DNA of 46,109 nt from WHTX01 sp038255145 (GTDB lineage: Bacteria; Actinomycetota; Acidimicrobiia; Acidimicrobiales; CAIXPF01), in the NCBI GenBank assembly GCA_038255145.1, contig JBBSLP010000048.1, forward strand, positions 1 to 46,109. The letters are read 5' to 3'. Below, in pieces: positions 17,277-26,512 of the stretch. The notes under the pieces were generated by a model. It was not told the origin of the DNA. It ran no database searches and worked only from the letters and a program-made list of their open reading frames with translations. The translations under genes and the position numbers were made by a program. Each line of letters starts with the position of its first letter. The first letter of the stretch is position 1.

Positions 17277-20200
17277 ATGCCCGAACGGTGGGTGCTGAAC
17301 CGCGCCGGGATCACCAACGTCTACCAGTACGGCGACGAGACGTTGTCCTTCGCCGGAGGGCGGCTGCTGCTGCGGGGCGTGAACGGGTCGGGCAATTCCA
17401 CGGCCATGAACATGCTGCTGCCCTTCCTGCTCGACGCCGATGCCCGACGCATCGACGCCGCCGGCGAGCAGTCGGGCGTCCTGCGCTCGTGGATGCTGTC
17501 GGGCCGCGACGAGCAGCAACCCGTGGGCTACCTGTGGATCGAGCTGCGCCGCGGCGGTCAGGACGATCCGGATGCCGAGCACCTCGCCTTCGGGTGCGGG
17601 ATCCGGGCCAACCGCTCCACCGACCGGGTCACCACCTGGTGGTTCATCACCGACCGCCGCCCGGGGATCGATGTGGCCCTGGTCGAGGGGCGGGTGCCGC
17701 TCAGCGTGGACGCCCTGCGGGTGGCCCTCGAGCCCGGCGCCGTGTTCACCGCCGAGCAACGGGGCGGGTACCGGACCGAGCTCCGCAACCGCCTCTACGG
17801 CGGGGCCGACCTCGACCAGCACATCCGCCTCCTGCACGTGGTGCGCAGCCCCCGTGTCGGCGACCGCATCGACCTCGACCTGCCCCGCTACCTCGAGGAC
17901 GCCCTGCCCCAGCTGTCCGAGGCCGCCCTCGACGACGCCGCCCAACCGCTCGAGGACCTCGAGGAGCATCGACGCAACGTCGAGGACCTGGCCCGCACCG
18001 CCACCACGCTCGACGCCCTCGAGGCGCTCTACGGCAACTACGCCCGGGGCGAACTGCGACGACGGGCCGACCTCGCCCTCGAGCGGGTCGCCGCCCGTCA
18101 CGCCGCCCAACAGTACGAAGGTGCCACCCGACGGGACCTCGACGCCGCCACCGCGGCCCTGTCCGCCGCCCAGGCCGCGGTGGCCGGGTTCGAGGGCGAC
18201 GAGCGTCGCCTGGCACAGGAGATCGCCGCCCTCCGCGCCACCGACGCCTACCAGCGCGGTGCCGAGCTCGAGGACCTGCGCGGCCACGTCCGCTCCCTCG
18301 ACAAGGCGTTGACCGCGGCGCGGGCCCGGGTGAGGGGGCGGGCCGCGGCCCTGGCCACCGCCCGGGCCGGCTTCGACACGGCCGCGGCCGACGCCCACGC
18401 CGACCAGGTCACCCTCACCGACCAGCTGTCCGAGCTCGGTGATCTGGCCGTGGCCGCCGGACTCGCCGTGCGGCCGCCCGACGCCCCCCACGTACCCACC
18501 CGGGTGCTGGGCGGCCCCGTCGGGCGTGGCCGCCGTGGCCCCATCGCCGTCGACGACGCCGAGCTGCCCGAGGACGGCTTCGAGCTCGACACCGACCCCA
18601 CTGCGCTGGCCGACGTGCGGGCAGGAGCCAAGGTCCGCCTGGGCGACGTGGCCGAGGTCCACCAGGCCCTCGACGCCACCGACCGGGCCGAGACCCGCCT
18701 GCGTGACGCCGAACAGGCCCACCAGCTGGCCGACGAGGCGGCCACCGCCGCCCTGGCCACGTTCACCGACGCCCGTCGATCCCTGGACGCCACCACCGAA
18801 GCGTGGCGGGCCGCCCTTGGCCCCTGGGTCGACAGCATCGACGACCACCGTGCCCGTCACGGCCTGGCGCGGTCGGGTCGGGGAGGCATCGACGGGCCCG
18901 ACCTGGCCCGGGCCCGGGACGACATCGTGGCCGCACTGCTGGAGGGGGTCGAGGGCGCAGCCGAGCACCACCGCAGCGGACGGGCCACGCTGCGGTCGCG
19001 TCTCCAGGGCGAGCAGGCCACGTTCGACGAGCTGGCCGCCACCCTGGCCGACCTGCAGGCCCGCAGCGTGCCCGAGCCGCCGTCGCTGCCCTGGCAGCAG
19101 CCCCGGGCCACCCCGTGTGTGGCCGACCTGGTCGACTTCGCCCCCGACCTCGACGACGCGGCACGGGCCGGCCTGGAGGCGGCCATGGAGGCGGCGGGCC
19201 TGTTGGGGGCCGAGCTCGACGCCGGCGGCGGGCTGCACCTCGACGACGGGCAGCTCGTCGTCGGGGCCGGCCCCGCTGTGGCCCGACGCCTGGGCGCGCT
19301 GGTGACCGTCACCGTGCCCGACGACCTGCACGGCTCTGTCGACGCCCAGGCCCTGGCCGCCGTGCTGGCCGCCATCTCCACCGATCCCGCCGACCTGGTC
19401 GCCTCGGTGGAGGATCGCCCCACCGTGGTCACCACGGCCGGGGAGTTCCGCACCGGCGTCCTCCGGGGCCGCCACCACAAGGCCGAGGCCGAACACGTGG
19501 GCGTCACCGCCCGCCGCGCCGCCCTCGAACGGCGACGGGCCGAGGTCGCCGCCCAGCTCGACCAGGCCCGCGCCGCCGTCGAGCGCACCGACGCCGGGCT
19601 CGCCGCGGTGGAGGCCGCCCTGGACCAGGTCATCGCCCTGCGCCGGGCCCTGCCCCCACCGGCCGCCGTGACCGCGGCGGTGGCCCGGGCCGAGCACGCC
19701 GAGGACGAGCTCGGCGCGGCCCGCCAGCGACGCCAGGCCCGCCAGGCGGCGTTGGCCGCGGCCGACGCCGCCCACGGAGACGCGGTCGACGCCGCCCACC
19801 GCATGGCCGCCACCCTGGGCCTGGCCCACGACCGGGCCGGCCTGCGCCGCATCGAGGTCACCCTGGGCCGGGTCACCGGCCAGTGCGACCTGCTGCGCGG
19901 CACCCTGGTCTCCCTGGCCCGGGCGGTGGGCCGGTGGCGCCAGACGGGGCTGGCCTGGGCCGGTGCCGTGACCGACCATGCCCACAGCGTCACCGAGCTC
20001 GAGGGCGTCGAGGCCGAGCACGGACCGCTCGCCTCACGCCTGGCCACCCTGGAGGACGCCATCGGCCTGGCCTACTCCGAGGTGGTGGCGGCCCTGGCCG
20101 CGGCCGAGCGCGACCTCGACGGCGCCCGGGCCGCGCTGGCTGGCGCCCGGGACGCCCACCTCGACGCCCGCGGCGCCCGCGACGGCGCCGAGACCCGCCA

Positions 20201-21410
20201 CCACGAGGCCAGCCGTCGACGGGAGGAGGCCGACACCAGTTGCGTGGCCGAGCTCCCCCGACTGCGCCTCGCCCTGGCCGTGCCCGGCCTGGCCGACGCC
20301 GCCGCTCACGACGCCGATGCCGAACCCGAAGCCGAAGCCGATGTCGGCTACGCCCCGCCCCGCTTCCCGGCCGTGGCCGAGACGCCGCAGGGGGTGGCCG
20401 AACTGGCCGCAGCCGTACGCGCCGCCATCCCGGTGCCGGCGGTCGAGGTCGGCGCCGACGGGGTCCGCCAGTCGCTGCGCCAGCGGCGCGATGCCCTGGG
20501 TGCGGGGTGGGACGCCGAGGACCGCCAGCCCGACGCGGCGTTGCCCCTCCACGTCGAGGTCGTCGGTCCCCTGGGGCGGATGACCCTGGCTGACGCCACC
20601 GTGCGGGTGCGGGTCCAGCTGCACCAGCTGACCAGCCTGTTGTCCGCCAAACAGGACCAGGCGCTGCGCAACCTGCTGCAGGGCCTCATCGCCCGGGAGG
20701 TGGCGGCCAAGCTGCACGCCGCCGACGAGCTGGTCGGCCTCATGAACCGCCGCCTCGACTCCATCACCACGTCCCAGGGCATCGGGGTGTCCTTGCGCTG
20801 GCGACGCCGGGACGACCTCGAGCCCGACGTGCTCGCCGCCATGGAGCTCCTCGCCCGCCCGCCCGACCTGCGCACGGCCGAGCAGGACCGTGAGCTGGCC
20901 GCGGCCCTGGCGGCACGCATCGCCGACGCCCGCCGCGTCGACCCCGACTCCCCCTACCGGGACCTGATCGGCGCCGTGCTCGATTACCGCAGCTGGCACC
21001 GGATGAGCCTGGTCCTGCACCGACCGGGCCGCAGCGACGAACAGCTCACCCGGCGCACCGCCCTGTCCGAGGGTGAGAAGAAGATGGTGTCCTACCTGCC
21101 CCTGTTCGCCGCCGTGGCCGCCTCGTGCGACGCTCTGGCCGCCACGGACGCCACTGCGCCCCGCTTCGTGCTGCTCGACGACGCCTTCGCCAAGGTGTCC
21201 GAGGACAACCACGCCAAGCTGTTCGGCCTGCTGGTCCAGCTCGACCTGGACTTCATCGCCACCAGCGAACGCCTGTGGGGCACCCATGGGACGGTGCCCG
21301 AGCTGGCCATCACCGAGGTGCTGCGTGACGCCGACCTGGGGGTCATCGTCCTCGAGCACTCCCGCTGGGACGGGCAGCGTCGCCAGCCGGCCGCCTCGGT
21401 GCACCCGTGA
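17277..21410 (+). CDS. jetC: Wadjet type III JetC: SMC-like ATPase (TIGR02680 family, 1377 aa), Walker A lysine replaced by Asn
   Basis: This is the large SMC/MukB-like subunit of the four-gene Wadjet (type III) anti-plasmid complex. The ATPase head halves are at the ends: LLLRGVNGSGNSTAMNM (Walker A, residues 34-43) at the N-terminus, and the signature LSEGEKKMVSYLPLF (about 1262) with Walker B FVLLDDAFAKVSEDN (about 1297) at the C-terminus. Between them lie two long Ala/Arg/Glu-rich coiled coils around a hinge-like domain (about 615-745). Length equals the family's usual 1400 residues. Residue 40, coded AAT, is Asn where GxxGxGK[ST] requires Lys, so ATP binding and hydrolysis should be strongly impaired. 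ATG 17277 is preferred over the open ATG at 17217 because family homology begins with PERWVLNRAGI and a leaderless -10 fits. Confidence 0.93.
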   Translation: MPERWVLNRAGITNVYQYGDETLSFAGGRLLLRGVNGSGNSTAMNMLLPFLLDADARRIDAAGEQSGVLRSWMLSGRDEQQPVGYLWIELRRGGQDDPDAEHLAFGCGIRANRSTDRVTTWWFITDRRPGIDVALVEGRVPLSVDALRVALEPGAVFTAEQRGGYRTELRNRLYGGADLDQHIRLLHVVRSPRVGDRIDLDLPRYLEDALPQLSEAALDDAAQPLEDLEEHRRNVEDLARTATTLDALEALYGNYARGELRRRADLALERVAARHAAQQYEGATRRDLDAATAALSAAQAAVAGFEGDERRLAQEIAALRATDAYQRGAELEDLRGHVRSLDKALTAARARVRGRAAALATARAGFDTAAADAHADQVTLTDQLSELGDLAVAAGLAVRPPDAPHVPTRVLGGPVGRGRRGPIAVDDAELPEDGFELDTDPTALADVRAGAKVRLGDVAEVHQALDATDRAETRLRDAEQAHQLADEAATAALATFTDARRSLDATTEAWRAALGPWVDSIDDHRARHGLARSGRGGIDGPDLARARDDIVAALLEGVEGAAEHHRSGRATLRSRLQGEQATFDELAATLADLQARSVPEPPSLPWQQPRATPCVADLVDFAPDLDDAARAGLEAAMEAAGLLGAELDAGGGLHLDDGQLVVGAGPAVARRLGALVTVTVPDDLHGSVDAQALAAVLAAISTDPADLVASVEDRPTVVTTAGEFRTGVLRGRHHKAEAEHVGVTARRAALERRRAEVAAQLDQARAAVERTDAGLAAVEAALDQVIALRRALPPPAAVTAAVARAEHAEDELGAARQRRQARQAALAAADAAHGDAVDAAHRMAATLGLAHDRAGLRRIEVTLGRVTGQCDLLRGTLVSLARAVGRWRQTGLAWAGAVTDHAHSVTELEGVEAEHGPLASRLATLEDAIGLAYSEVVAALAAAERDLDGARAALAGARDAHLDARGARDGAETRHHEASRRREEADTSCVAELPRLRLALAVPGLADAAAHDADAEPEAEADVGYAPPRFPAVAETPQGVAELAAAVRAAIPVPAVEVGADGVRQSLRQRRDALGAGWDAEDRQPDAALPLHVEVVGPLGRMTLADATVRVRVQLHQLTSLLSAKQDQALRNLLQGLIAREVAAKLHAADELVGLMNRRLDSITTSQGIGVSLRWRRRDDLEPDVLAAMELLARPPDLRTAEQDRELAAALAARIADARRVDPDSPYRDLIGAVLDYRSWHRMSLVLHRPGRSDEQLTRRTALSEGEKKMVSYLPLFAAVAASCDALAATDATAPRFVLLDDAFAKVSEDNHAKLFGLLVQLDLDFIATSERLWGTHGTVPELAITEVLRDADLGVIVLEHSRWDGQRRQPAASVHP

Positions 21411-21417
21411 GCCTGCC

Positions 21418-22953
21418 GTGACCACATCGGACCGACCCGCCGACGGCGAGGACGCCGGGCGCCTCCTGTTCCGCTACGTGACCGGCGAGGAGTGGCGCCA
21501 GTACCGGGCCATCATGGCCGTCTTCGCCGGCACCTTCTTCTCGGAGTTCTCCCCCGAGGAGGTCACGGCCCGGTTGGTGGCCCAGGGCACCGTGCTCGAC
21601 GGCGCCGTGGTCGCCGAGCGCCTGGAGAGCCTGCGCCGCTGGGGCAACCTCACGGTGTCGTCCTCGGTCGGCAGCCCCACCAGCCTCAGCGACTACTACC
21701 GACGTCGCAACCGCTACCTCATCACCCGCGCCGGCCAGGAGGTCCACGACGCCGTCGAGGGGGTGCTCAGCCGGGTCGACGAGGTGGGCGACGTGTCCAC
21801 CAGCCGTCTGCGGGCCCTGCGCGACGCCCTCGTGGCCCTGGTCGCCCTCGACGTGGCCACCGCGGACCCCGCCCTGCTGGCCGACCTGGTCCGGGCCGTC
21901 TTCGACCCCCACCAGGCCTTCACCAGCGAGATCACCCAGTTCTTCGCCGCGGTGAACCAGTGGCAGAGCCGCTACGACCTCACCCCCGAGGAGTTCTCCT
22001 TCTTCGCCGACGTCCTCGTCGGCTACGTGGCGGAACGGCTCGACGAGATCGAGCGCACGTCGCGACCCATCGGCGCCCGACTGGCCGAGCTCGGCCCCGG
22101 GGTGGCCACCATCGTCGAGCGGGCCAACCGGGGCCTGGCCAGCCGGGTCGAGGACGCCGGGTTGGGGGCGGCGGTGGCGGTGACCCGGTCCCCGGGGTCC
22201 ACGGTCGCCGACTGGGACCTGCTGGCGGGCTGGTTCGTGGGGGTGCCCGGCCTACCCTCGCGCATCGAGCGCCTGACCGGCGAAGCCGTGTCCGCCATCC
22301 GCACCCTGACCCTCAACCTCACGCGCTTGTCGAGGGTGGGTGTGGGGGCCTCGTCACGGCGGTCCGACTTCCTGCGCCTTGCCCGCTGGTTCGGGGCCGC
22401 CCCCGACACGGCCGCCGCGGCCCGCCTGGCCGCCGCCGCCTTCGGCCTGTACCCGGCCCGACACTGGGGGACCCTGGCCGAGGACGCCGAGGACCCCGCG
22501 GGGGCGACGACGTCGTGGTGGGACGGGCCCCGGGCGCCCGTGCCCGTCGCCCTGCGCGAGCGGGGCGACACCACCAACCGGGGCCGGGCCTCGCCCATGG
22601 CCGACCACACCCTGGCCCGACGCAAGCTCGCGTGGCAGCGCGAACGGGAGCTCGAAGCCGCTCGCCGGGTGGACGCCGAGCTGCTGGCCCTGGTCGCCGT
22701 CGACGGGTCCGACGTGTCGAACGCAGCCTTGGCCCGGCTCCAGCACCTGGTGAGCCGCACCGTGCACCGGCTGGGCGTGGGCGGACGCAGCCAGGAGTGG
22801 ACCGACGGCACCGTGAGCTGCCGGGTCGAGCGATCCCCGGGCCGGGCCACCGTCGTGGGGTCCCCCGAGGGTCGTCTGACCCTGCTCGACCTGCAGGTGG
22901 CCCTGGCCCCCGCCGTCGCCGATCACCAGGGCGGGGGCGGGCTCGGTGGCTGA
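21418..22953 (+). CDS. jetA: Wadjet type III JetA: kleisin-like subunit (TIGR02677/DUF2397, 511 aa)
   Basis: The protein starts with a divergent tail, then LLFRYVTGEEWRQYRAIMAV and a winged-helix-like stretch (FSPEEVTARL, VVAERLESLRRWGNL), the family's N-terminal signature. Helical segments and a second winged-helix region follow near the C-terminus (HTLARRKLAWQRERELEAAR, then LTLLDLQVALAP). JetA acts as the kleisin that bridges the JetC heads and binds JetB. GTG 21418 lies 7 bp after the jetC stop; its own stop overlaps jetB by 8 bases. No internal break is seen. Confidence 0.9.
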   Translation: MTTSDRPADGEDAGRLLFRYVTGEEWRQYRAIMAVFAGTFFSEFSPEEVTARLVAQGTVLDGAVVAERLESLRRWGNLTVSSSVGSPTSLSDYYRRRNRYLITRAGQEVHDAVEGVLSRVDEVGDVSTSRLRALRDALVALVALDVATADPALLADLVRAVFDPHQAFTSEITQFFAAVNQWQSRYDLTPEEFSFFADVLVGYVAERLDEIERTSRPIGARLAELGPGVATIVERANRGLASRVEDAGLGAAVAVTRSPGSTVADWDLLAGWFVGVPGLPSRIERLTGEAVSAIRTLTLNLTRLSRVGVGASSRRSDFLRLARWFGAAPDTAAAARLAAAAFGLYPARHWGTLAEDAEDPAGATTSWWDGPRAPVPVALRERGDTTNRGRASPMADHTLARRKLAWQRERELEAARRVDAELLALVAVDGSDVSNAALARLQHLVSRTVHRLGVGGRSQEWTDGTVSCRVERSPGRATVVGSPEGRLTLLDLQVALAPAVADHQGGGGLGG

Positions 22954-24154
22954 CGACCCCCAGGGCGGCATCGAGCGCCGGGTGGCCGCCCGCCACCTGT
23001 TGCAACACCCCCTCACCTGCCTGGAGCACGACGCCGACGCCTTCCGCCTCATCCGCCGGCACGAGGCCGAGCTCGACCGCTGGTTCACCCAGCGCCTGGG
23101 CTACCGCCTCCACGTCGAGTCCGACTCGGCCCGGTTGTTCAAGTCGACGACCGTGCCCCAGACCCGGCCGCTGCGCGCCCAGAGCGACCGGGCCTTCACC
23201 CAGCTGGAGTACGTGCTGCTGGCCCTGGTCCTGGCCACCACCACCGCCGGTCCCGCCGTGATCAGCCTGCGTGACCTGATCGAGGGGGTGCGGTCGGCCG
23301 CGGCCGAAGCCGAGGTGGCCCTGGCCGGTGACGCCACCGAGCGGCGGGCGCTCGTGGCCGTGCTGCGCTGGATGATCGACGGTGGCCTGGCCGCCGAGCT
23401 GCACGCCCGGGTCGACGCCTACGCCACCGACGAAGGTGCCGACGCCGTGCTCAGGCTGCGACCTGACCGCATCGCCCTGCTACCCCAGCCCGCCATGGTC
23501 GGGGTTGACCGACCCGCGGACCTGCTGGCCGGAGCCGAGCGCCGCCCGGCCACCCGCCAGTGGCTGCGGGCCCGGCTGGTCGAGGATCCGGTGGTGTACC
23601 GCGACGACGTCGACGACGAGGAGTGGGCTGAGCTCCGCCGCCGGCTGGGCGAGGAGTCGAGGCTGCTCGACGAGATGTTCGGGCTCGTCCTCGAAGCCCG
23701 GGCCGAGGGTGTGGCCGCCATCGACCCCACCGGATCCCTGGCTGACCTGCGCTTCCCCGCCGGAGGCACCGTGGGCCACGCCGCCCTGTTGCTGATCGAG
23801 CGCCTCGGTGCCCTCCCTGGCGACCAGCCGGACACCGGCGCGGACGGCGGGCCGGACCGACCGGGGCCGGTCCCGGAGCGCAAGGTGGCCGCGATGGTGG
23901 CCGAGCTGGCCGCGCTCCACGCCCGCCGCTGGGCCAACGACCTGGTGACCGCACCCGAGCGCCTGACCCGACGGGTCCTCGACCTGCTGGTCTCCCTGCG
24001 CCTGGTCCGCATCGATCAGCGCGGCCGACAGGTCGATGGCGCCAGCGAGCCCATGGTCACCTTGCTGGCGGCGGCCAGCCGGTTCCGGGCCGTCGAACCG
24101 GCGGCGGCGGGAGCGGCCGGCGTCGATGCCGACGTGCAGGGTGAGCTGTGGTGA
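22946..24154 (+). CDS. jetB: Wadjet type III JetB: KITE-like subunit (TIGR02678/DUF2398, 402 aa)
   Basis: The start GGIERRVAARHLLQHPLTC and the segment RHEAELDRWFTQRLGYRLHVESDSARLFK are characteristic of DUF2398. Winged-helix regions follow (YVLLALVLATTTAGPAVISL and VAVLRWMIDGGL). JetB is the KITE-type dimer component that binds the JetA kleisin. GTG 22946 overlaps the jetA stop by 8 bases and is preceded by a G-rich ribosome site inside jetA. The 3' end overlaps jetD by 7 bases. The overlaps imply coupled translation and fixed stoichiometry. Confidence 0.9.
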   Translation: MADDPQGGIERRVAARHLLQHPLTCLEHDADAFRLIRRHEAELDRWFTQRLGYRLHVESDSARLFKSTTVPQTRPLRAQSDRAFTQLEYVLLALVLATTTAGPAVISLRDLIEGVRSAAAEAEVALAGDATERRALVAVLRWMIDGGLAAELHARVDAYATDEGADAVLRLRPDRIALLPQPAMVGVDRPADLLAGAERRPATRQWLRARLVEDPVVYRDDVDDEEWAELRRRLGEESRLLDEMFGLVLEARAEGVAAIDPTGSLADLRFPAGGTVGHAALLLIERLGALPGDQPDTGADGGPDRPGPVPERKVAAMVAELAALHARRWANDLVTAPERLTRRVLDLLVSLRLVRIDQRGRQVDGASEPMVTLLAAASRFRAVEPAAAGAAGVDADVQGELW

Positions 24155-25386
24155 GCCGGTGGCCGTCGTTGACCGACGGCGCCCTCGACCAGCTGTGGGC
24201 GCGGGTGCGGGAGCGTCTCGAACGCCAGGGTGTGGCCAACCGGGGACGGGTGTCGGTGCCCGAACTGAGCAGTGGCGGGCGCCTGGCCCTGGGCACCCTG
24301 CTCGGCGGCCGGGCCCCGGGGGCCACCGTCCGCCTCGACGTGCTCGAGGCGGCGCTGGCCGCACTGGGCGTGGGCGACGACCTGCCGACGGCGCTGGCCG
24401 TGCTGGGCCACCCGGTGTCGCCCGAGCCGGCCTCGCGGCGGGCCGCCCGGATGGCCGGGCGCGACGCCCGTGACGCGGCCCGGGCCGAGGCGTCGACCTG
24501 GGCCGAGAGCTGGGCCCCGGCCTGGGCCGACCAGGTCATCCGAGCCGGCGGGCTGCGGGGCCTCGACATCGACGGGGCCGTGGACCTGGTGCGATCGGTG
24601 CGGGCCGTGCTCGACCGCCTGACCACGTCCGATGGCGACGGGCCGGTGAGCCGGACCGATCTCGCCGCCGCCGTGCTGGGCTCGGCCCACGCCCTCGACC
24701 GGGGCAGCCGCATCGAGGCCGCGGTGACCCGGGCCCTGGGCCACCAGGCCGGCGAGGCCGACGCCCAACAACTGTGGCAGCAGGCCGGTGTGCACCTCGA
24801 CCTGGTGTCGGCCCCGGTCCTCACCTGGAACCTCGTCGTTCCCGGTCCCCTGGGTGAGCTGTGCCGGGCGGCCACCGACCTCGGCGTCCCCCTCCACCTG
24901 AGCCAGCTCGCCCTGCGCACCCACCCCACGGTCGCATCCGGGGTCGACGTGCTCGTGGTCGAGAACCCCCGGGTGGTCGAGGCCGCGGCCCAGACACGTT
25001 CCTCGGTGACCGTGGTGGCCACCAACGGCAACCCCTCGGGCACCGTGCAGTTGCTGGTGGCCCAGTTGGCGGCCTCGGGTGCCCGGCTGCGCTACCACGG
25101 CGACTTCGACAGCGCCGGGCTGGCCATCTGCGCCCGCATGGCCTGCGCCGGCTGCACCCCGTGGCGGATGGATGCCGATGACTACCGCGCCGCGCTGGCC
25201 GTCGCCGACAGCGAGGGCGTGATCCTGCCGGTCGATCCCCGTCCCGCCCCCGCCACCCCCTGGGACCCGGCCCTGCAGGCCGCCTTCGACCACGATCGAC
25301 GCATCGTCCACGAGGAACGCCTGCTGGCAGAAGTGCTGGTGATCGGGCCTGAGCTGCGTGTCCTGGGTGCAAGAGCGGGCCCTTAG
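24148..25386 (+). CDS. jetD: Wadjet type III JetD: TOPRIM nuclease (TIGR02679/DUF2399, 412 aa)
   Basis: The N-terminal DUF3323-like half (LWARVRERLERQGVANRGRV, then RLDVLEAALAALGVGD) is followed by the DUF2399 TOPRIM domain. The metal-binding acidic residues are present: Glu272 in VLVVENPRVVEAA and Asp319/Asp321 in YHGDFDSAGLAI. JetD cleaves the looped plasmid DNA when the JetABC motor stalls. The catalytic set is intact, in contrast to the altered ATPase of JetC. Start GTG 24148 overlaps the jetB stop; GTG 24151 is equally possible. It is the last gene of the operon, followed by a small palindrome (25388-25400). Confidence 0.92.
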   Translation: MVSRWPSLTDGALDQLWARVRERLERQGVANRGRVSVPELSSGGRLALGTLLGGRAPGATVRLDVLEAALAALGVGDDLPTALAVLGHPVSPEPASRRAARMAGRDARDAARAEASTWAESWAPAWADQVIRAGGLRGLDIDGAVDLVRSVRAVLDRLTTSDGDGPVSRTDLAAAVLGSAHALDRGSRIEAAVTRALGHQAGEADAQQLWQQAGVHLDLVSAPVLTWNLVVPGPLGELCRAATDLGVPLHLSQLALRTHPTVASGVDVLVVENPRVVEAAAQTRSSVTVVATNGNPSGTVQLLVAQLAASGARLRYHGDFDSAGLAICARMACAGCTPWRMDADDYRAALAVADSEGVILPVDPRPAPATPWDPALQAAFDHDRRIVHEERLLAEVLVIGPELRVLGARAGP

Positions 25387-25387
25387 C

Positions 25388-25400
25388 GTCGATTCGACGT
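25388..25400 (+). terminator. Small palindrome after jetD
   Basis: CGTCGA and TCGACG pair around one T directly after the jetD stop, and the left half is repeated at once. It is possibly a weak transcription end or processing site; no U tract. Confidence 0.25.
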
Positions 25401-25482
25401 CGATTCGCCGCTACCCGGCCCGGGCGCCGATCAGCCGGTCAGGCGGCCGACACGGTTCCACCACCCTCTGCGGTCAGGGACG

Positions 25483-25488
25483 TACACT
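25483..25488 (+). promoter_or_regulatory. Leaderless -10 box (TACACT) before the antitoxin remnant
   Basis: TACACT ends 6 nt before GTG 25495, the same geometry as the jetC and vapB promoters in this window. Confidence 0.45.
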
Positions 25489-25494
25489 GGGACC

Positions 25495-25740
25495 GTGCCG
25501 TCCGATGACCATGGCGAACGTCGCCGGCCAGGCCTCCGACGGGGCCAGATCCACTCGGCCGACGACTTCGACGACACCCCAGCGTGGCTGGTCGAGGCGT
25601 TCGAAGGCGACTTTCACGCGCCGGCCGCCACCGATCAGCAGCCTGTCCCCGGGCCCGGCGGGGGCGGACGCCCTGGTGGAGCTTGGAGCGGTCGATGGCC
25701 AGGAACAGCAGCAGCTGGGGCCCGAAGGACATGGCGTTGA
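25495..25740 (+). pseudogene. Truncated Phd/DUF2281-like antitoxin remnant (81 aa frame)
   Basis: The first 45 residues contain RRRPGLRRGQIHSADDFDDT followed by PAWLVEAFEGDF. The PG..RGxI...DDFDxxPxxLxxAFEG pattern is that of the toxin-binding C-terminal tail of Phd/YefM-type or DUF2281 antitoxins. The N-terminal DNA-binding part normally in front of this tail is absent, and no PIN or other toxin follows. From about residue 46 the frame is merely antisense to the MFS remnant. A leaderless-type promoter precedes the GTG, so a short peptide could still be made. The family match is from the motif only; it could be an unrelated small protein. Confidence 0.4.
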
Positions 25741-26297
25741 TGATGAAGCACCAGCTCATGCCGGCTCCCGCGATGAGCACGCCGCCACGGCGGGGCCGAC
25801 GACCTTGGCCCCCGTCATCACCGTCGAGTTCAAGCCGGTGGCGTTCTGGATCAGGTCGTCGCCCACCAGGTCGGTGACGAAGGCCCGCCGGGCCGGGCTC
25901 TCGAACGCGTTGACCGTGCCCGCCATCACGCTGAGCAGGAAGATCAGCCAGATCTGGTCGATGCCGGCCGCCACGACCACGGCGAAGGCCGTGCCCACCA
26001 CGGCGCCCACGGCGTTGACGCCCAGCAACAGGTGATGGCGGTCGAGGCGGTCGGAGAGACGCCGGCCCAGGCCCCGAAGGCCAGGGTGGGCCCGAACTGG
26101 GCCGCGGCCATCAGGCCCAGGGCCACGCCCGAGTTGGTGATGCGCAGCACGAGGATGCCCGCGGCCACCATCTGCATCCACGTGCCGATCTGGGACAGGC
26201 CCTGACCGATGAAGAACTTGCGGAAGTTGACGTTGGCGAGCGACCGGAACGTGCGGGACGGGGTGCGGCTGGCGGGGGCGCTGACAGCCCCACTCAC
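25645..26297 (-). pseudogene. N-terminal part of an MFS (DHA3-type) transporter with two frameshifts
   Basis: Starting at GTG 26297 the text reads RTFRSLANVNFRKFFIGQGL, then SQIGTWMQMVAAGILVLRIT, the classical start of TMS-effector/DHA3 MFS exporters. A 1-nt loss near 26060 shifts it to LSDRLDRHHLLLGVN and FESPARRAFVTDLVGDDLIQ. A second 1-nt loss near 25781 leads to GVLIAGAGMSWCFIINAMSF. Similarity stops at RPRRARGQ (about 25645), so about half the protein is missing, and the remaining DNA faces the antitoxin remnant. Not functional. The open stretch upstream to 26462 has no recognisable content. Confidence 0.85.
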
Positions 26298-26485
26298 CGG
26301 TCGGTCGGCGGGGCGGCCGGGTGGGTGATCGGACGCCGACCTGGTGCAGGCTTCATGGCGACCACGCTGCCTGCCCGCCGGGTCCCTCCGGTTTCCCGCG
26401 TGTGAGCCGGCGGTTTCGCCGATCGGCACCCGCCCGATGTTGCCCTTGACCTGCGCTGTCATCGTCCGGGGTGCTGCGCTCCGCG

Positions 26486-26500
26486 GCCCCAGCGCGGGGC
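26486..26500 (-). terminator. GC-rich hairpin after the O6-alkylguanine transferase gene
   Basis: GCCCC and GGGGC pair around a 5-base loop 13 bp past the stop of the minus-strand gene. It is short and lacks a U tract. The rest of the 215-bp gap 26298-26512 shows nothing else. Confidence 0.3.
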
Positions 26501-26512
26501 GCCGGCAACGTC

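Noticed and set aside
17010..20021. A 1003-codon open frame on the - strand
   Set aside because: It is opposite jetC; the Gly/Val/Leu-rich text is the usual mirror of a high-GC Ala/Arg/Asp coding strand.
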